64,000 bases of DNA, taken from Propionivibrio dicarboxylicus (GTDB lineage Bacteria; Pseudomonadota; Gammaproteobacteria; Burkholderiales; Rhodocyclaceae). Every line of letters begins with the position of its first letter. The stretch's first letter is position 1. Positions 1 through 8,460 of the stretch are shown here, one piece after another. The stretch lies in contig CAMDMZ010000019.1 of NCBI GenBank assembly GCA_945902805.1, positions 1-64,000 of the forward strand. Reading direction: 5' to 3'. The translations under genes were made by a program, and so were the position numbers. The notes beneath the pieces were generated by a model that searched no databases, was not told the DNA's origin, and saw only the letters and a program-made list of their open reading frames with translations.

Positions 1-8
1 CACGCCAT

Positions 9-133
9 CGTGACCGCTGTTTCGCCATTGCGTGACCGCGATTTCACGAAAGCGTGACCGATTGAGGTACCATTTACATATATCCATGCAGCATCCCGCC
101 ATCGGTCACGATGACGCGAAATCAGCGGTCACG
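9..133. repeat. Spaced cgtgaccg repeats, insertion-sequence ends
   Basis: The octamer CGTGACCG occurs at 9-16, 31-38 and 53-60 on the plus strand, spaced exactly 22 bp. It occurs inverted at 103-110 and 126-133, spaced 23 bp. Each copy is followed by a related TTTCGC/TTTCAC stretch. Multiple regularly spaced terminal repeats are typical of IS21-family ends, so this may be an ends-only remnant. The family assignment is inference. Confidence 0.4.
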
Positions 134-725
134 TTCCGCGAAATACGAAATGGGCGATGTAGCCACGACAGGCGCGGCACTCAAGCGTCTGGCGGTTGCG
201 GCAGGACTGAAGCCACGCACGGCGGTCAATGGTGTGGGTGATGGAGCGCCGTGGATTGCCGAGCAGATCGAGGTTCAGTTTGGCGCCCAGGGGGGCTATC
301 TGATCGATTTCTTCCATGTGTGCGACTACCTGGCTGCTGCCGCTGCGTTCTGTGCGCCAGATCACCCCGGCCAGTGGCTGGGCTGCCAGAAAGAACGCTT
401 GAAGACCGGGCAACTGGCGGCCGTCAAGGCGGAGCTTGTCGCACATGTTGAGGGGGAAACGGTGGCCAACGACCAGGCTCCGGTGCGTGCGTGCTACCGC
501 TACCTCGTCAATCGACCAGGCCAGTTCAAGTACCGCGAGGCTATCGCCGCCAATCTTCCCATTGGCTCCGGCGAAGTTGAAAGTGCCCATCGCTACGTCA
601 TCCAGGAACGACTCAAGCTCGCCGGCGCCTGGTGGCGCCCCGCCAACGCCCAAGCCATGCTCAATCTGTGCGTTTTGGGGGCCAATCACTGCTGGCAGCG
701 TTACTGGAATGCCGCCGCCGCGTAA
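111..725 (+). pseudogene. Truncated ISKra4-type transposase, C-terminal part
   Basis: This is an open frame of 204 codons whose recognisable part starts near codon 15. It contains blocks typical of the C-terminal catalytic half of ISKra4-family transposases: VGDGAPWIAEQ, DFFHVCDYLAAAA, LPIGSGEVESAHRYVIQ and RLKLAGAWW. Full-length members are about twice as long, so the N-terminal half is missing and the apparent ATG is not a native start. The truncation point coincides with the inverted CGTGACCG repeats (103-133), which suggests that a second element inserted into or recombined with this one. The ORF ends immediately before a broken PAS gene on the other strand. It is almost certainly inactive. 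Confidence 0.8.
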
Positions 726-886
726 TACCGTCCAACACTTTCGATTGCACCCTTTGCCACACCGAATATGTCTAGAATCACCTGATTGTGATAAGCAATC
801 GCCCCATCCGGCAGTGCAATGATGACGCCATCTTCCATTAGGTCGACAATTGACTCCAGTAACTCCATCGGTACGCTTGATCGCAT
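726..886 (-). pseudogene. 5' stub of a PAS-domain regulator gene
   Basis: Reading leftward from an ATG at 886, with a GGGAG Shine-Dalgarno about 7 nt upstream, the frame begins MRSSVPMELLESIVDLMEDG and continues through VIIALPDGAIAYHNQ and FGVAKGAIESVG. This is the usual opening of a PAS sensor domain. PAS similarity stops where the transposase remnant begins, and the frame runs out about 60 codons in. The gene therefore appears to have been cut by the insertion element. It is divergent from the cluster at 1187 and faces a sigma-54 promoter. A PAS-bearing sigma-54 activator or kinase is a reasonable guess for the intact gene, but no AAA+ or kinase sequence survives here. Confidence 0.55.
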
Positions 887-1071
887 CGCAAAGCTCCCGG
901 TGAAACATCATGTAGTACCACAATTATTAACTATAAATTATTGTTTTAATTAAACAATAACAAAGCAATCAAGCCGGATTATGGAAATATCGAACTTTGT
1001 GCGCAACATTCTGCAACGCCGCGCAACAACAAAGCTTAGCATGCAGGTCATAATAATCAGTAAGATAAGCA
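887..1071. promoter_or_regulatory. AT-rich divergent intergenic region with candidate operators
   Basis: There is no gene between 887 and 1186. An AT-rich tract holds an inverted repeat with 7-bp arms, ATTGTTT (940-946) and AAACAAT (952-958). The octamer GCGCAACA is repeated at 1001-1008 and 1021-1028, exactly 20 bp apart and so on the same helix face. These sites lie 70-130 bp upstream of the sigma-54 promoter, the usual distance for enhancer-binding sites. Their role is inferred. Confidence 0.4.
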
Positions 1072-1087
1072 TGGCACGAGGTTTGCT
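1072..1087 (+). promoter_or_regulatory. Sigma-54 (RpoN) promoter
   Basis: TGGCACG-AGGT-TTGCT matches the -24/-12 consensus at every conserved base. GG lies at 1073-1074 and GC at 1085-1086, with the obligatory 10 nt between. The predicted start is near 1097-1099, about 90 nt before the SCP2-like gene. Transcription of the whole cluster would then need an enhancer-binding activator. Confidence 0.75.
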
Positions 1088-1186
1088 GATATAAAAGCGA
1101 AGTTGGGACTCGGTAAATGTTCATATTATTCTTGAGCAAACCCGGGTAAGTATTTAATTTCTAATCATTATCGTGGGAGGTTTTAC

Positions 1187-1591
1187 ATGGCTGCTCTGTT
1201 TTCTGACGATTGGATGGTAGATTTTGGAAATTCTTGGAATGACGAACCCGGCTTGGGTGATGCACTAGCCAAAATCAGCTTCAATTCGGTAATCGGTTAC
1301 GGTTTCGAAGGTGAAGATAAACCCCGTGGCGTATTGGTCGTTGAAAATGGCTATGTCGCCAAAGCGGCTGCCTACTCGGGCGAGGCTATGAACTGGGACT
1401 TGAGGGCCAGCCCGGCAGACTGGGAAAAATGGTGTGTCAAACCTCTTGGAATGATCAGTCTGGGAATTGCTTATAGCACCGGAAAACTAAAGTTCAAGGT
1501 GGGTGATTACGGCGCCATGGTCAAGAACCCGGCGATGGCTGGACCGTTTATTAAGAGTTTTGCTGCGATGGGAACCATCCCTCGCACATGA
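1187..1591 (+). CDS. SCP2-like sterol/lipid-binding domain protein
   Basis: This is a 134-residue protein with no signal peptide and no membrane segment, so it is probably cytoplasmic. A GGGAGG ribosome site lies 9-10 nt before the ATG. The order of elements (central GVLVVENGYV strand pair, WDLRASPADWEKW, then GKLKFKVGDYGAMVKNP) fits the SCP2 fold. In that fold a hydrophobic tunnel binds acyl chains or other lipids, and the GKLK...GD turn is a common signature. It is the first gene downstream of the sigma-54 promoter, so it belongs to the same transcription unit as the adaptor and RND genes. The ligand is unknown. A lipid-handling or accessory role in the envelope system is inference from position only. 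Confidence 0.5.
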   Translation: MAALFSDDWMVDFGNSWNDEPGLGDALAKISFNSVIGYGFEGEDKPRGVLVVENGYVAKAAAYSGEAMNWDLRASPADWEKWCVKPLGMISLGIAYSTGKLKFKVGDYGAMVKNPAMAGPFIKSFAAMGTIPRT

Positions 1592-1604
1592 ATGATCTGA
1601 TAGG

Positions 1605-1639
1605 ATTCGCCGCAAAGTAGAATTCTAATGACGGCGAAT
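1605..1639 (+). other. Inverted repeat between first and second cluster genes
   Basis: ATTCGCCG (1605-1612) and CGGCGAAT (1632-1639) form an 8-bp stem with a 19-nt loop. No T-run follows, so it is more likely an mRNA processing or stability hairpin than a terminator. Confidence 0.35.
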
Positions 1640-1665
1640 ACCGGTGACTGTGAGGGGATGTCTCG

Positions 1666-2910
1666 ATGACACGGAAGAACTTGGCAACATTGATTGCGCT
1701 ACTGATTTTGGTTGGCTTACTTGGATGGATGCTCGGCAAGAACGGTAAAGACACCAAACCGAAATTAGCTGCGGCCGCAGTGATTGCTCAGTCGAATAAT
1801 GAAGCAGACCCGTCAGGGTTCAGCGAGGTCATTCAACAACGACTGGTGACCCGAACCCCGTTGGGCGGCTACATTGAGCCATTGGAGGTTATCCACCTCA
1901 CAGCGCAAACCGGCGGCCGTATCGCCTACATTGCTGGCCGCGAAGGTGTGCCAGTGATGAGTGGTCAGGTCGTGGTCGGTCTTGATGAAGACCGGTTGAT
2001 TTCGGACTACCGAGCGGCTTGGTCTCATCTTTCTGGCGAGATGTCAGGAATTCAAAATGCTCAGGTACAGCTCTACAACAAGCTGTATGGCCCGACTACC
2101 TCACCCATGGGTGGCCCGGCTTATGAGGCCTATGACCGCTCGACGGTCCCCTTCTTCAATGCGATGCGCGGCGCAATGCCCTTCATGGGCGGCCCGGCAA
2201 TCCAGACCCAGTCAGATCAGCAACGCTCGTTCGCCAATCGTAGTCAAGCCCGCAGCGAGTATGAAAGGCAGCAGGCGTCAGTGGTTGCTTCGCAGGCAAA
2301 GATAGATGCTATCGAGTCACAGATGCGCGACCACCGCAGCATCGCTCCCTTCCCCGCCGTCATTCTTGCCAAGCACGTCAATATTGGCGATACGGTTCAG
2401 CCGGGACAAAAGCTGATGGATATCGCACAAACCGACCGCTTGCTTCTAAAGGTTGAAGTACCCGCCCGATTGGTCACCGAATTGCGTTCAGGAATGATCA
2501 TACCGATCGCAATCGACGGCACCGCTACCGTGGATGGTATGGTCGACCAGATTTTCCCGATCGCCAGCAAAGAGCAGCACACGGTCACGGTAAAGATCGC
2601 CCTGCCACCCGATGCTCCCGTCGCCCCGGGTATGTATGCCTCCGCCTTGCTGCCAGAACCACAAACCACTGGTCGTGCCGTCGAAGCGCCAGTTATCCCG
2701 GTATCGGCAATTCTTTATCCCGGCAGCTTGCCTTCCGTGTTCGTCGCCGGTCGGGATGGCAAACTCGAACTGCGCGTGGTGCGACTCGGTGAAAAGCAAG
2801 GTGACCGCGCCGTTGTTCTCTCCGGCCTAAAACCCGGAGAGAAAGTTGTCACTACACCGACGCGAAACATGCATTCAGGCGATCCCGCTTTTGGCGAGCG
2901 CCCGCTGTAA
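1666..2910 (+). CDS. HlyD/AcrA-type periplasmic adaptor (membrane fusion protein)
   Basis: This protein has 414 residues. A single N-terminal membrane anchor (residues 5-23, LATLIALLILVGLLGWML) precedes a lipoyl half-motif around 70-108 (TAQTGGRIAYIAGREG). A helical hairpin follows, then the second lipoyl half around 225-255 (GDTVQPGQKLMDIAQ), then beta-barrel and membrane-proximal domains. This order is typical of RND adaptors, which join the inner-membrane pump to an outer-membrane duct. The hairpin contains an unusual Met/Gly/Pro-rich stretch around residues 140-190 (SPMGGP, MPFMGGP). The pump gene follows 32 nt downstream. No TolC-like gene is present in the window. Adaptor class is secure; substrate is unknown. 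Confidence 0.9.
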   Translation: MTRKNLATLIALLILVGLLGWMLGKNGKDTKPKLAAAAVIAQSNNEADPSGFSEVIQQRLVTRTPLGGYIEPLEVIHLTAQTGGRIAYIAGREGVPVMSGQVVVGLDEDRLISDYRAAWSHLSGEMSGIQNAQVQLYNKLYGPTTSPMGGPAYEAYDRSTVPFFNAMRGAMPFMGGPAIQTQSDQQRSFANRSQARSEYERQQASVVASQAKIDAIESQMRDHRSIAPFPAVILAKHVNIGDTVQPGQKLMDIAQTDRLLLKVEVPARLVTELRSGMIIPIAIDGTATVDGMVDQIFPIASKEQHTVTVKIALPPDAPVAPGMYASALLPEPQTTGRAVEAPVIPVSAILYPGSLPSVFVAGRDGKLELRVVRLGEKQGDRAVVLSGLKPGEKVVTTPTRNMHSGDPAFGERPL

Positions 2911-2942
2911 AGGCCTGAAAACTGAACATAAGGGAAGACAGG

Positions 2943-5900
2943 ATGGCCGACAATAACAAACAAGAAATGGCTTCGGGGCAAGGGGAAACGTCCACGACAC
3001 CAAAGCATGATGGGTTTGCCGGTGGATTGGCGCGAAAGTTCATTGACTCCCCGTTAACGCCGTTGTTGCTGATTGCGAGTTTCGTCATCGGTTTGATGGG
3101 GATGGTGATTACCCCACGCGAAGAAGATCCGCAAATTTCGGTGCCGATGGTTGACGTCTTTGTTGGCTATCCCGGCGCATCCGCAGAGCAGGTTAATAAT
3201 CTGGTGTCCGAACCGCTCGAACGCCTGATGAGTGAAATCAGTGGCGTCAAACACGTGTATTCGATGTCGCAGGACGGGCGCTCGATGGTCACCGTGCGCT
3301 TTGACGTCGGGCAACAGATGGAGCCCTCGCTCGTCAAGCTATACGATAAGTTGTACTCGCACATGGATGCGATACCAAAGGGCGTTACCCAACCTTTGGT
3401 CAAACCGAAGGGCATCGACGATGTACCGGTTGTCACCCTGACGATTTCCTCGAAGGTCGATGACATCGTTGCCCTGCGCAAGATGGCGCTGGATATCCAG
3501 CAGAAAATCAAGTCCTTACCCAATACCGGACAAAGCTTCGTCACGGGTGGCAGCCCGGAGCAAGTACGTGTCGAGGTCGATCCTGGTCGTATGACGGCGT
3601 ATAGCGTCACTCTGTCCCAGGTAGCCCGCGCCATTGGCGCTGCCAATCAAAGAACACAAGCGGGAGATCTCATAGAGGGCAACAAGTCCTTCACCGTGTA
3701 TTCCGGCGAGTTCCTGCACGATGCCCGTCAGGTGGGCGACCTTCTGGTCGCCGTTCGCGACAATCGTCCGGTCATGCTGCGTGACATTGCCACGATCAGT
3801 CAAGGTGAAAGCGAATCCAAAACTATCGTCACGCACAGCCAGCGCGTTGATGGGGGAAAATTTTCCAACCATCCAGCCGTCACAATCGCAATCGCCAAGA
3901 AGCGGGGTACTAATGGCGTCGACGTTGCCCACAGCATTCTTAGCGAAGTTAAATCCCTCCAGGGAACCCTGATTCCTGACAGTATTCAGGTCGATATCAC
4001 CCGAAATTATGGTGAGTCCGCCGATGAAAAGGTATCTGGACTGATCTTCAAGCTGTTTATCGTTACGGTGATCGTCACGTTGCTGATGATGGTCAGCATG
4101 GGCAAGGAGACAGCGGTCATTGTCGTTATCACCATCCCAGTGGTGCTGCTAATGACCCTGGCTGTCGCTTATCTGCTTGGCTTCACGATCAATCGGGTCA
4201 GCATGTTTGCCTTGGTATTCGCCATCGGCATTCTGGTGGACGACGCCATTGTGGTGGTCGAAAACATCTATCGGCGCTGGTTGGAAAAGAAGAGCACGGA
4301 TACCGAGTTGACCATCAATGCGGTCGATGAGGTGGGGAATCCGACTGTTCTCGCTACCTTCACCGTGGTTGCAGCCCTCCTCCCGATGGCGTTTGTCAGC
4401 GACATGATGGGCCCCTTCATGATGCCGATTCCGGTTCTGGCATCGGCGGCGATGGTGTTCTCGCTCTTTGCCGCCTTCATCTTCGTACCGTGGCTATCGA
4501 CGCGCATCAAGCCAAGCATGAAGCAACTGGATGCGGCAGCGGCCAAGGAGCACCACCAAAGCCAAATGATCGGCAAGGTTTACAAGAAGCTGATTTCGCC
4601 GATCATGGATAACGGCTTCCTTGGCTTCCTGACCTTGATTGCCATCATCTTCTCCATGTTGGCGGCTGTCTCGATGTTCTACTTCAAGGCTGTGGCATTC
4701 AAGATGTTGCCGATGGACAATAAATCGGAACTCAATATCGTCATTGATATGCCCGAGGGAACTGACCTGTTTGTCACGGCGAATCTGGCTCAGCGGTTCT
4801 CGGCAAGCTTGAACAAAGTACCGGAAATCCTGTCCTATCAAACTTATGTCGGATCGGCTTCGCCTTTCAACTTTAATGGTTTGGTGCGGCATTATTACCT
4901 TCGATCACAACCCTGGCAGGCGGATATCGCGGTCCAGCTACAAGCTAAACATGATCGCAAACGCTCCAGCCATGAGGTGGCCATGGATGTGCGCGAAATG
5001 CTCACGCCGATTGCCCAGGCATCAGGGGCACGCCTAACCGTTGCCGAAGCTCCTCCCGGGCCACCGGTTCTGGCCTCGATGGTGGCTGAAGTGTATGGCC
5101 CCAGCGCCGAGTCCCGCCGCCAATTCGCGGGCGATCTCATGCGCATCATGCAAGAGACACCGGACCTTGCCGACATCAATAACTTCATGATTCGGCCGTA
5201 TCCTGAGATTGCCTTCGAAGTCGATCGCATGCATGCCGCAATGCATGGCATCAGCGTTGAAGATATCAACCGCGAGGTCACTATGGCGATGGGTGGTTTC
5301 GAGGTCGGGCCCATCAAGTTGGTGCACGAACTCGAACAGACCACAATCATTCTTCAACTGCCGTTGGCTGTCCGCGCTAATCCTGGCAACCTCCTTGCCT
5401 TGCCAGTTCGTACCGCAACCGGCATGACCATTCCACTTGGCGAATTGGGACGCTTCTCCCAGCGACAAGTTAGCCCAACCATATTCCACAAGGATCTACG
5501 AGCGGTTGAATACGTCACTGCCGATGTCATCGGTCCTCTCGGCGCGCCCCTATACGGCATGATCAATGTCGACGCCAAACTTGCATCGTATCGTGCGCCT
5601 GATGGATCCACAGTAAAGGGCACCTATTTTGGCAAGCCCAAAGATCTTGACGTTTTCGGCTTCAAATGGGATGGTGAGTGGGAGGTGACCTACGTCACGT
5701 TCCGCGACATGGGCTTGGCCTTCGGTGCAGCACTGGTCCTAATTTATATGCTGGTGGTTGCAGAATTCCGCAATTTCACACTGCCCATGGTGGTGATGGC
5801 CCCCATTCCACTGACTCTGATTGGCATCATTCCCGGTCACTGGATGCTTGGCGCCGATTTCACCGCGACATCGATGATTGGCTTCATTGCTCTCGCCGGC

Positions 5901-6761
5901 ATCATCGTTCGTAACTCTATTCTTCTTGTCGATTTCGCTAAGGGCAAGGTTGCGGAAGGCATGTCAGTGCGCGATTCTGTCGTGATGGCTGCTGAGGTTC
6001 GCTTGCGCCCAATCGTGATCACTGCACTCGCGCTTGTCATTGGCTCGACCGTATTGCTGACTGACCCGATCTTTCAGGGCATGGCGGTTTCCCTGCTATT
6101 TGGTTCGATTGTTGCTACCTTCTTGACCCTTGTGGTTATTCCTCTCGGCTGCTATTCGGCACGCAAGGCATTCGACTGCAAAGATGGCAATGACGACTGC
6201 GCACCGACACCCGTCCCGCCATCGAGCAACAATCCATCTGGCGGTGGAGCCCCGGCCGGCGAAACATCGCCCGAAAGCACATCAGGTGGTCGTCCTCCAC
6301 GTTTAGCACGCCGCAGCGAGCCCTCCATGGGAACGGCTGAGGCCGCATTTACTCCACCGGTTGCCGGCGGACGCCCACCACGATTGGCGAAAAAGACAGA
6401 GACGGAGGTATCACCTCCAGTTACTCAATCGGCGCAATCCGAACCAGCCGGTCGCCCACCCCGTTTGCAAAAGCGCACCGACGCTACGCCGCTCGCAGAA
6501 CCCACCATCGCCTCAACGAGCGGAGACCGTCCGCCAAGACTGGAAAAGCGATCGGAACCCATTCAGACCGGGTTCGTAACTCCTTCGCCGTCACCCGAGT
6601 CGACGCCAGTTACAAGCGATACAGTTATCCAGCAGACCATAACCGTTCCGGTTGCGCCGACAGGGACCTTACAACCGTCTAGGGATGCAAACCTGTCGCG
6701 TAAGAGAAAATTGCGCGGCATCCGTATCAAAGTGATGAACGAAGGTTCTGACGAACAGTAA
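2943..6761 (+). CDS. RND-family efflux permease with long repeat-bearing C-terminal tail
   Basis: This protein has 1272 residues, about 200 more than usual for the family. Residues 37-58 form TM1. Large periplasmic loops carry GASAEQVNNLVSEPLE. TM4 has GILVDDAIVVVEN, whose paired Asp residues are the proton-relay signature, at about 428-446. The last helices end near residue 1070. A Pro/Arg/Lys-rich, presumably disordered tail follows. It has four copies of RPPRL in a G-[GDA]-RPPRL-x-[KR]-[KR] context at residues 1117, 1144, 1171 and 1196. By AcrB topology this tail is cytoplasmic. With the upstream adaptor it forms a tripartite pump lacking a local outer-membrane channel. The tail probably binds a cytoplasmic partner; the ParA-like ATPase encoded downstream is one candidate. 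Confidence 0.9.
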   Translation: MADNNKQEMASGQGETSTTPKHDGFAGGLARKFIDSPLTPLLLIASFVIGLMGMVITPREEDPQISVPMVDVFVGYPGASAEQVNNLVSEPLERLMSEISGVKHVYSMSQDGRSMVTVRFDVGQQMEPSLVKLYDKLYSHMDAIPKGVTQPLVKPKGIDDVPVVTLTISSKVDDIVALRKMALDIQQKIKSLPNTGQSFVTGGSPEQVRVEVDPGRMTAYSVTLSQVARAIGAANQRTQAGDLIEGNKSFTVYSGEFLHDARQVGDLLVAVRDNRPVMLRDIATISQGESESKTIVTHSQRVDGGKFSNHPAVTIAIAKKRGTNGVDVAHSILSEVKSLQGTLIPDSIQVDITRNYGESADEKVSGLIFKLFIVTVIVTLLMMVSMGKETAVIVVITIPVVLLMTLAVAYLLGFTINRVSMFALVFAIGILVDDAIVVVENIYRRWLEKKSTDTELTINAVDEVGNPTVLATFTVVAALLPMAFVSDMMGPFMMPIPVLASAAMVFSLFAAFIFVPWLSTRIKPSMKQLDAAAAKEHHQSQMIGKVYKKLISPIMDNGFLGFLTLIAIIFSMLAAVSMFYFKAVAFKMLPMDNKSELNIVIDMPEGTDLFVTANLAQRFSASLNKVPEILSYQTYVGSASPFNFNGLVRHYYLRSQPWQADIAVQLQAKHDRKRSSHEVAMDVREMLTPIAQASGARLTVAEAPPGPPVLASMVAEVYGPSAESRRQFAGDLMRIMQETPDLADINNFMIRPYPEIAFEVDRMHAAMHGISVEDINREVTMAMGGFEVGPIKLVHELEQTTIILQLPLAVRANPGNLLALPVRTATGMTIPLGELGRFSQRQVSPTIFHKDLRAVEYVTADVIGPLGAPLYGMINVDAKLASYRAPDGSTVKGTYFGKPKDLDVFGFKWDGEWEVTYVTFRDMGLAFGAALVLIYMLVVAEFRNFTLPMVVMAPIPLTLIGIIPGHWMLGADFTATSMIGFIALAGIIVRNSILLVDFAKGKVAEGMSVRDSVVMAAEVRLRPIVITALALVIGSTVLLTDPIFQGMAVSLLFGSIVATFLTLVVIPLGCYSARKAFDCKDGNDDCAPTPVPPSSNNPSGGGAPAGETSPESTSGGRPPRLARRSEPSMGTAEAAFTPPVAGGRPPRLAKKTETEVSPPVTQSAQSEPAGRPPRLQKRTDATPLAEPTIASTSGDRPPRLEKRSEPIQTGFVTPSPSPESTPVTSDTVIQQTITVPVAPTGTLQPSRDANLSRKRKLRGIRIKVMNEGSDEQ

Positions 6762-6773
6762 GAGGAGATACAC

Positions 6774-7196
6774 GTGAGAACGAGAACAATGAAAGGCCTG
6801 CTTTCCGCCCTCCTGCTGGCATCCACCGCAGCTGTTGCGGCGACCTATCCGGAACTGGCTGAGCGAACTGGTCGCCGAGTTCCAGTGACCTATGGCAATG
6901 GCAACGGAATCCAACCTCCCGCTTACGGCAAAACCGCTACTGCCTACCCTGCCTATGGCAACACGGCGATGTATCTGTTGCCATCCAATGGCAATGGGGT
7001 GCCAAATTCTAGCCAGGTGCGCTGGAGCTATGGGCAAGTTAATGCCGCCAGTGACCCATTTTTCATGTGGGGATTACGTACCCAAGGTATGTACGTCCCA
7101 TGGAGTACCCCGATGTCCTCCTGGACCAATGCTCAGCACTGGGACTGGTGGCGGCGCCGTGCCGGTGACAGCGGGCCGCAACCGCCCATGTGGTAA
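6774..7196 (+). CDS. Secreted Pro/Gly/Tyr-rich small protein
   Basis: A GTG start at 6774 has an AGGAGA site at ideal spacing; an ATG at 6789 is less well placed. The 140-residue product begins with a Sec signal (MRTRTMKGLLSALLLASTAAVAA). The mature part is rich in Tyr, Gly, Pro, Asn and Trp, for example YGNGNGIQPPAYG, MYVPWSTPMSSW and HWDWWRRR. I do not recognise a family. It follows the RND gene by 12 nt, so the two are probably co-transcribed. It is the first of five secreted low-complexity products of the cluster, and therefore a candidate cargo or structural component. It has no Cys and no enzyme motif. Confidence 0.75.
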   Translation: MRTRTMKGLLSALLLASTAAVAATYPELAERTGRRVPVTYGNGNGIQPPAYGKTATAYPAYGNTAMYLLPSNGNGVPNSSQVRWSYGQVNAASDPFFMWGLRTQGMYVPWSTPMSSWTNAQHWDWWRRRAGDSGPQPPMW

Positions 7197-7333
7197 GTGA
7201 TAGTTGGATGAACTCAACCATTCAGCCGCAATGGCTCATTCACATCCAGACGTTGAACTCCGGAAGATGAACCACCGTAGCTGTTTTCTAGCAGTACCAA
7301 GATGTACCACACTCTTTCTGGAGGAAACATCAA

Positions 7334-7858
7334 ATGCATATCCCTTTTAAGCTGAGCTCAATTGCTCTGACGGCAGCCCTTGGTCTTGGTGCTGCAGGAC
7401 TGGCATCCGCTCAACCCATGCCACCCCCGGGGCCCTATATGTCCCCGAACACGTACCAAAATCAACAACAGGCTCCGCGCGCTAACCAGAATGCCAACCA
7501 AGCTCCCCGTGGCAACTACGGTGGTGGCCCCGGTTACGCAGGTCCGGGCAATGCCGGCCCTGGTTATGGCGGTCCAAACTATGGTGGTCCTGGCTACGGT
7601 GGTCCGGGATATGGTGGTCCGGGATATGGCTATGGTGGCAATGACGGTTATGGCTACGGCGATGGCCAAGGATATGGTCAAGGCTATGGCAATGGATCGG
7701 GTCGTGGCACCGGTCGTGGTAATGGTCGTGGTAATTTCGGCTTCAACATGGGTGGTGACATGGACGGCTCGGGTAATGGAGCTGGGAATGGATGGGGTAA
7801 CAACTCCTACGATGGTGATAATCGTTGGGGCGGTGGCAACCGTGGTTGGGGTTGGTAA
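7334..7858 (+). CDS. Secreted glycine-rich protein, sulfur-globule-protein-like
   Basis: This protein has 174 residues and a clear Sec signal (MHIPFKLSSIALTAALGL, cleavage after GLASA). A TGGAGG ribosome site precedes the ATG. The mature chain opens with a Gln/Asn/Pro stretch and then has PGYGGP-type repeats. It continues with GRGTGRGNGRGNFGFNM and DMDGSG and ends in Gly/Asn/Trp. The GRG-repeat followed by FGFNM and DMxG blocks recalls sulfur-globule envelope proteins of sulfur-oxidising proteobacteria. Those proteins are secreted, Gly-rich and structural. That relationship is a composition-level resemblance, not proven homology. The next gene is a paralogue. Confidence 0.6.
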   Translation: MHIPFKLSSIALTAALGLGAAGLASAQPMPPPGPYMSPNTYQNQQQAPRANQNANQAPRGNYGGGPGYAGPGNAGPGYGGPNYGGPGYGGPGYGGPGYGYGGNDGYGYGDGQGYGQGYGNGSGRGTGRGNGRGNFGFNMGGDMDGSGNGAGNGWGNNSYDGDNRWGGGNRGWGW

Positions 7859-8011
7859 ATAGTAAGTACGAATTGGCATTGACTCGCAGTTTTTCTTTGG
7901 GGGCTATTCTCCACTGCGCTAAGTAATCAATACGCTCTGAAGAGCTCCCATTAAGAGGAGCGTGGCCGCATAGCAACTTCATTTTCATTTTTCTTAGAGG
8001 AGATTCTTGAT

Positions 8012-8458
8012 ATGACTTCTATCACCAAACGTCTGATCATGGTGTCGGCAGTTGCCGCCGCTGTGGCTCTCCCGGGTATTGCATCCGCTCAATGGGGTGG
8101 TGGCTATCCGGGCTACGGCGGGAATACCGGAAACTGGGGAGGATATCCCGGTTATAGCGGTTATCCAGGTGGCTGGGGCGGCAATCCTGGCTACGGTGGT
8201 TGGGGCAATAGAGGTTGGGACGATGGCTACGGATCGGGCTACGGCTCCGGATCTGGCTATGGTCGCGGCTACGGCTATGGACGCGGGACTGGCCGTGGCA
8301 CAGGTCGCGGTCATTTCGGGTTCAACATGGATTCCGACATGAACGGCTGGACCGATGATTTTTTCAACGGTAATGGCTGGGGCAATAACAATAATGGTTG
8401 GGGCAATAACGGCTGGGGCAACAACAGCTGGGGGCCCTGGCGGCGTGGTTGGTGGTAA
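8012..8458 (+). CDS. Secreted glycine-rich protein, paralogue of the preceding gene
   Basis: This protein has 148 residues with a Sec signal cleaved after GIASA; AGAGGAG precedes the ATG. The mature protein is YPGYGG- and GYGSG-rich. It then repeats the block seen in its neighbour: GRGTGRGTGRGHFGFNM, followed by a DMNG motif. It ends in tandem NNGWGNN units and WRRGWW. The conserved core between two otherwise low-complexity proteins suggests a duplicated structural protein. Sulfur-globule-type envelope protein is the closest resemblance I can name. It has no cysteines. A terminator-like hairpin follows directly, so this gene may be expressed at a higher level than the downstream ones. Confidence 0.6.
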   Translation: MTSITKRLIMVSAVAAAVALPGIASAQWGGGYPGYGGNTGNWGGYPGYSGYPGGWGGNPGYGGWGNRGWDDGYGSGYGSGSGYGRGYGYGRGTGRGTGRGHFGFNMDSDMNGWTDDFFNGNGWGNNNNGWGNNGWGNNSWGPWRRGWW

Positions 8459-8460
8459 GT

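Noticed and set aside
7879..7910. TTGACT ... TATTCT as an internal sigma-70 promoter before the 8012 gene
   Set aside because: The spacing is 19-20 bp, too long for a confident call.
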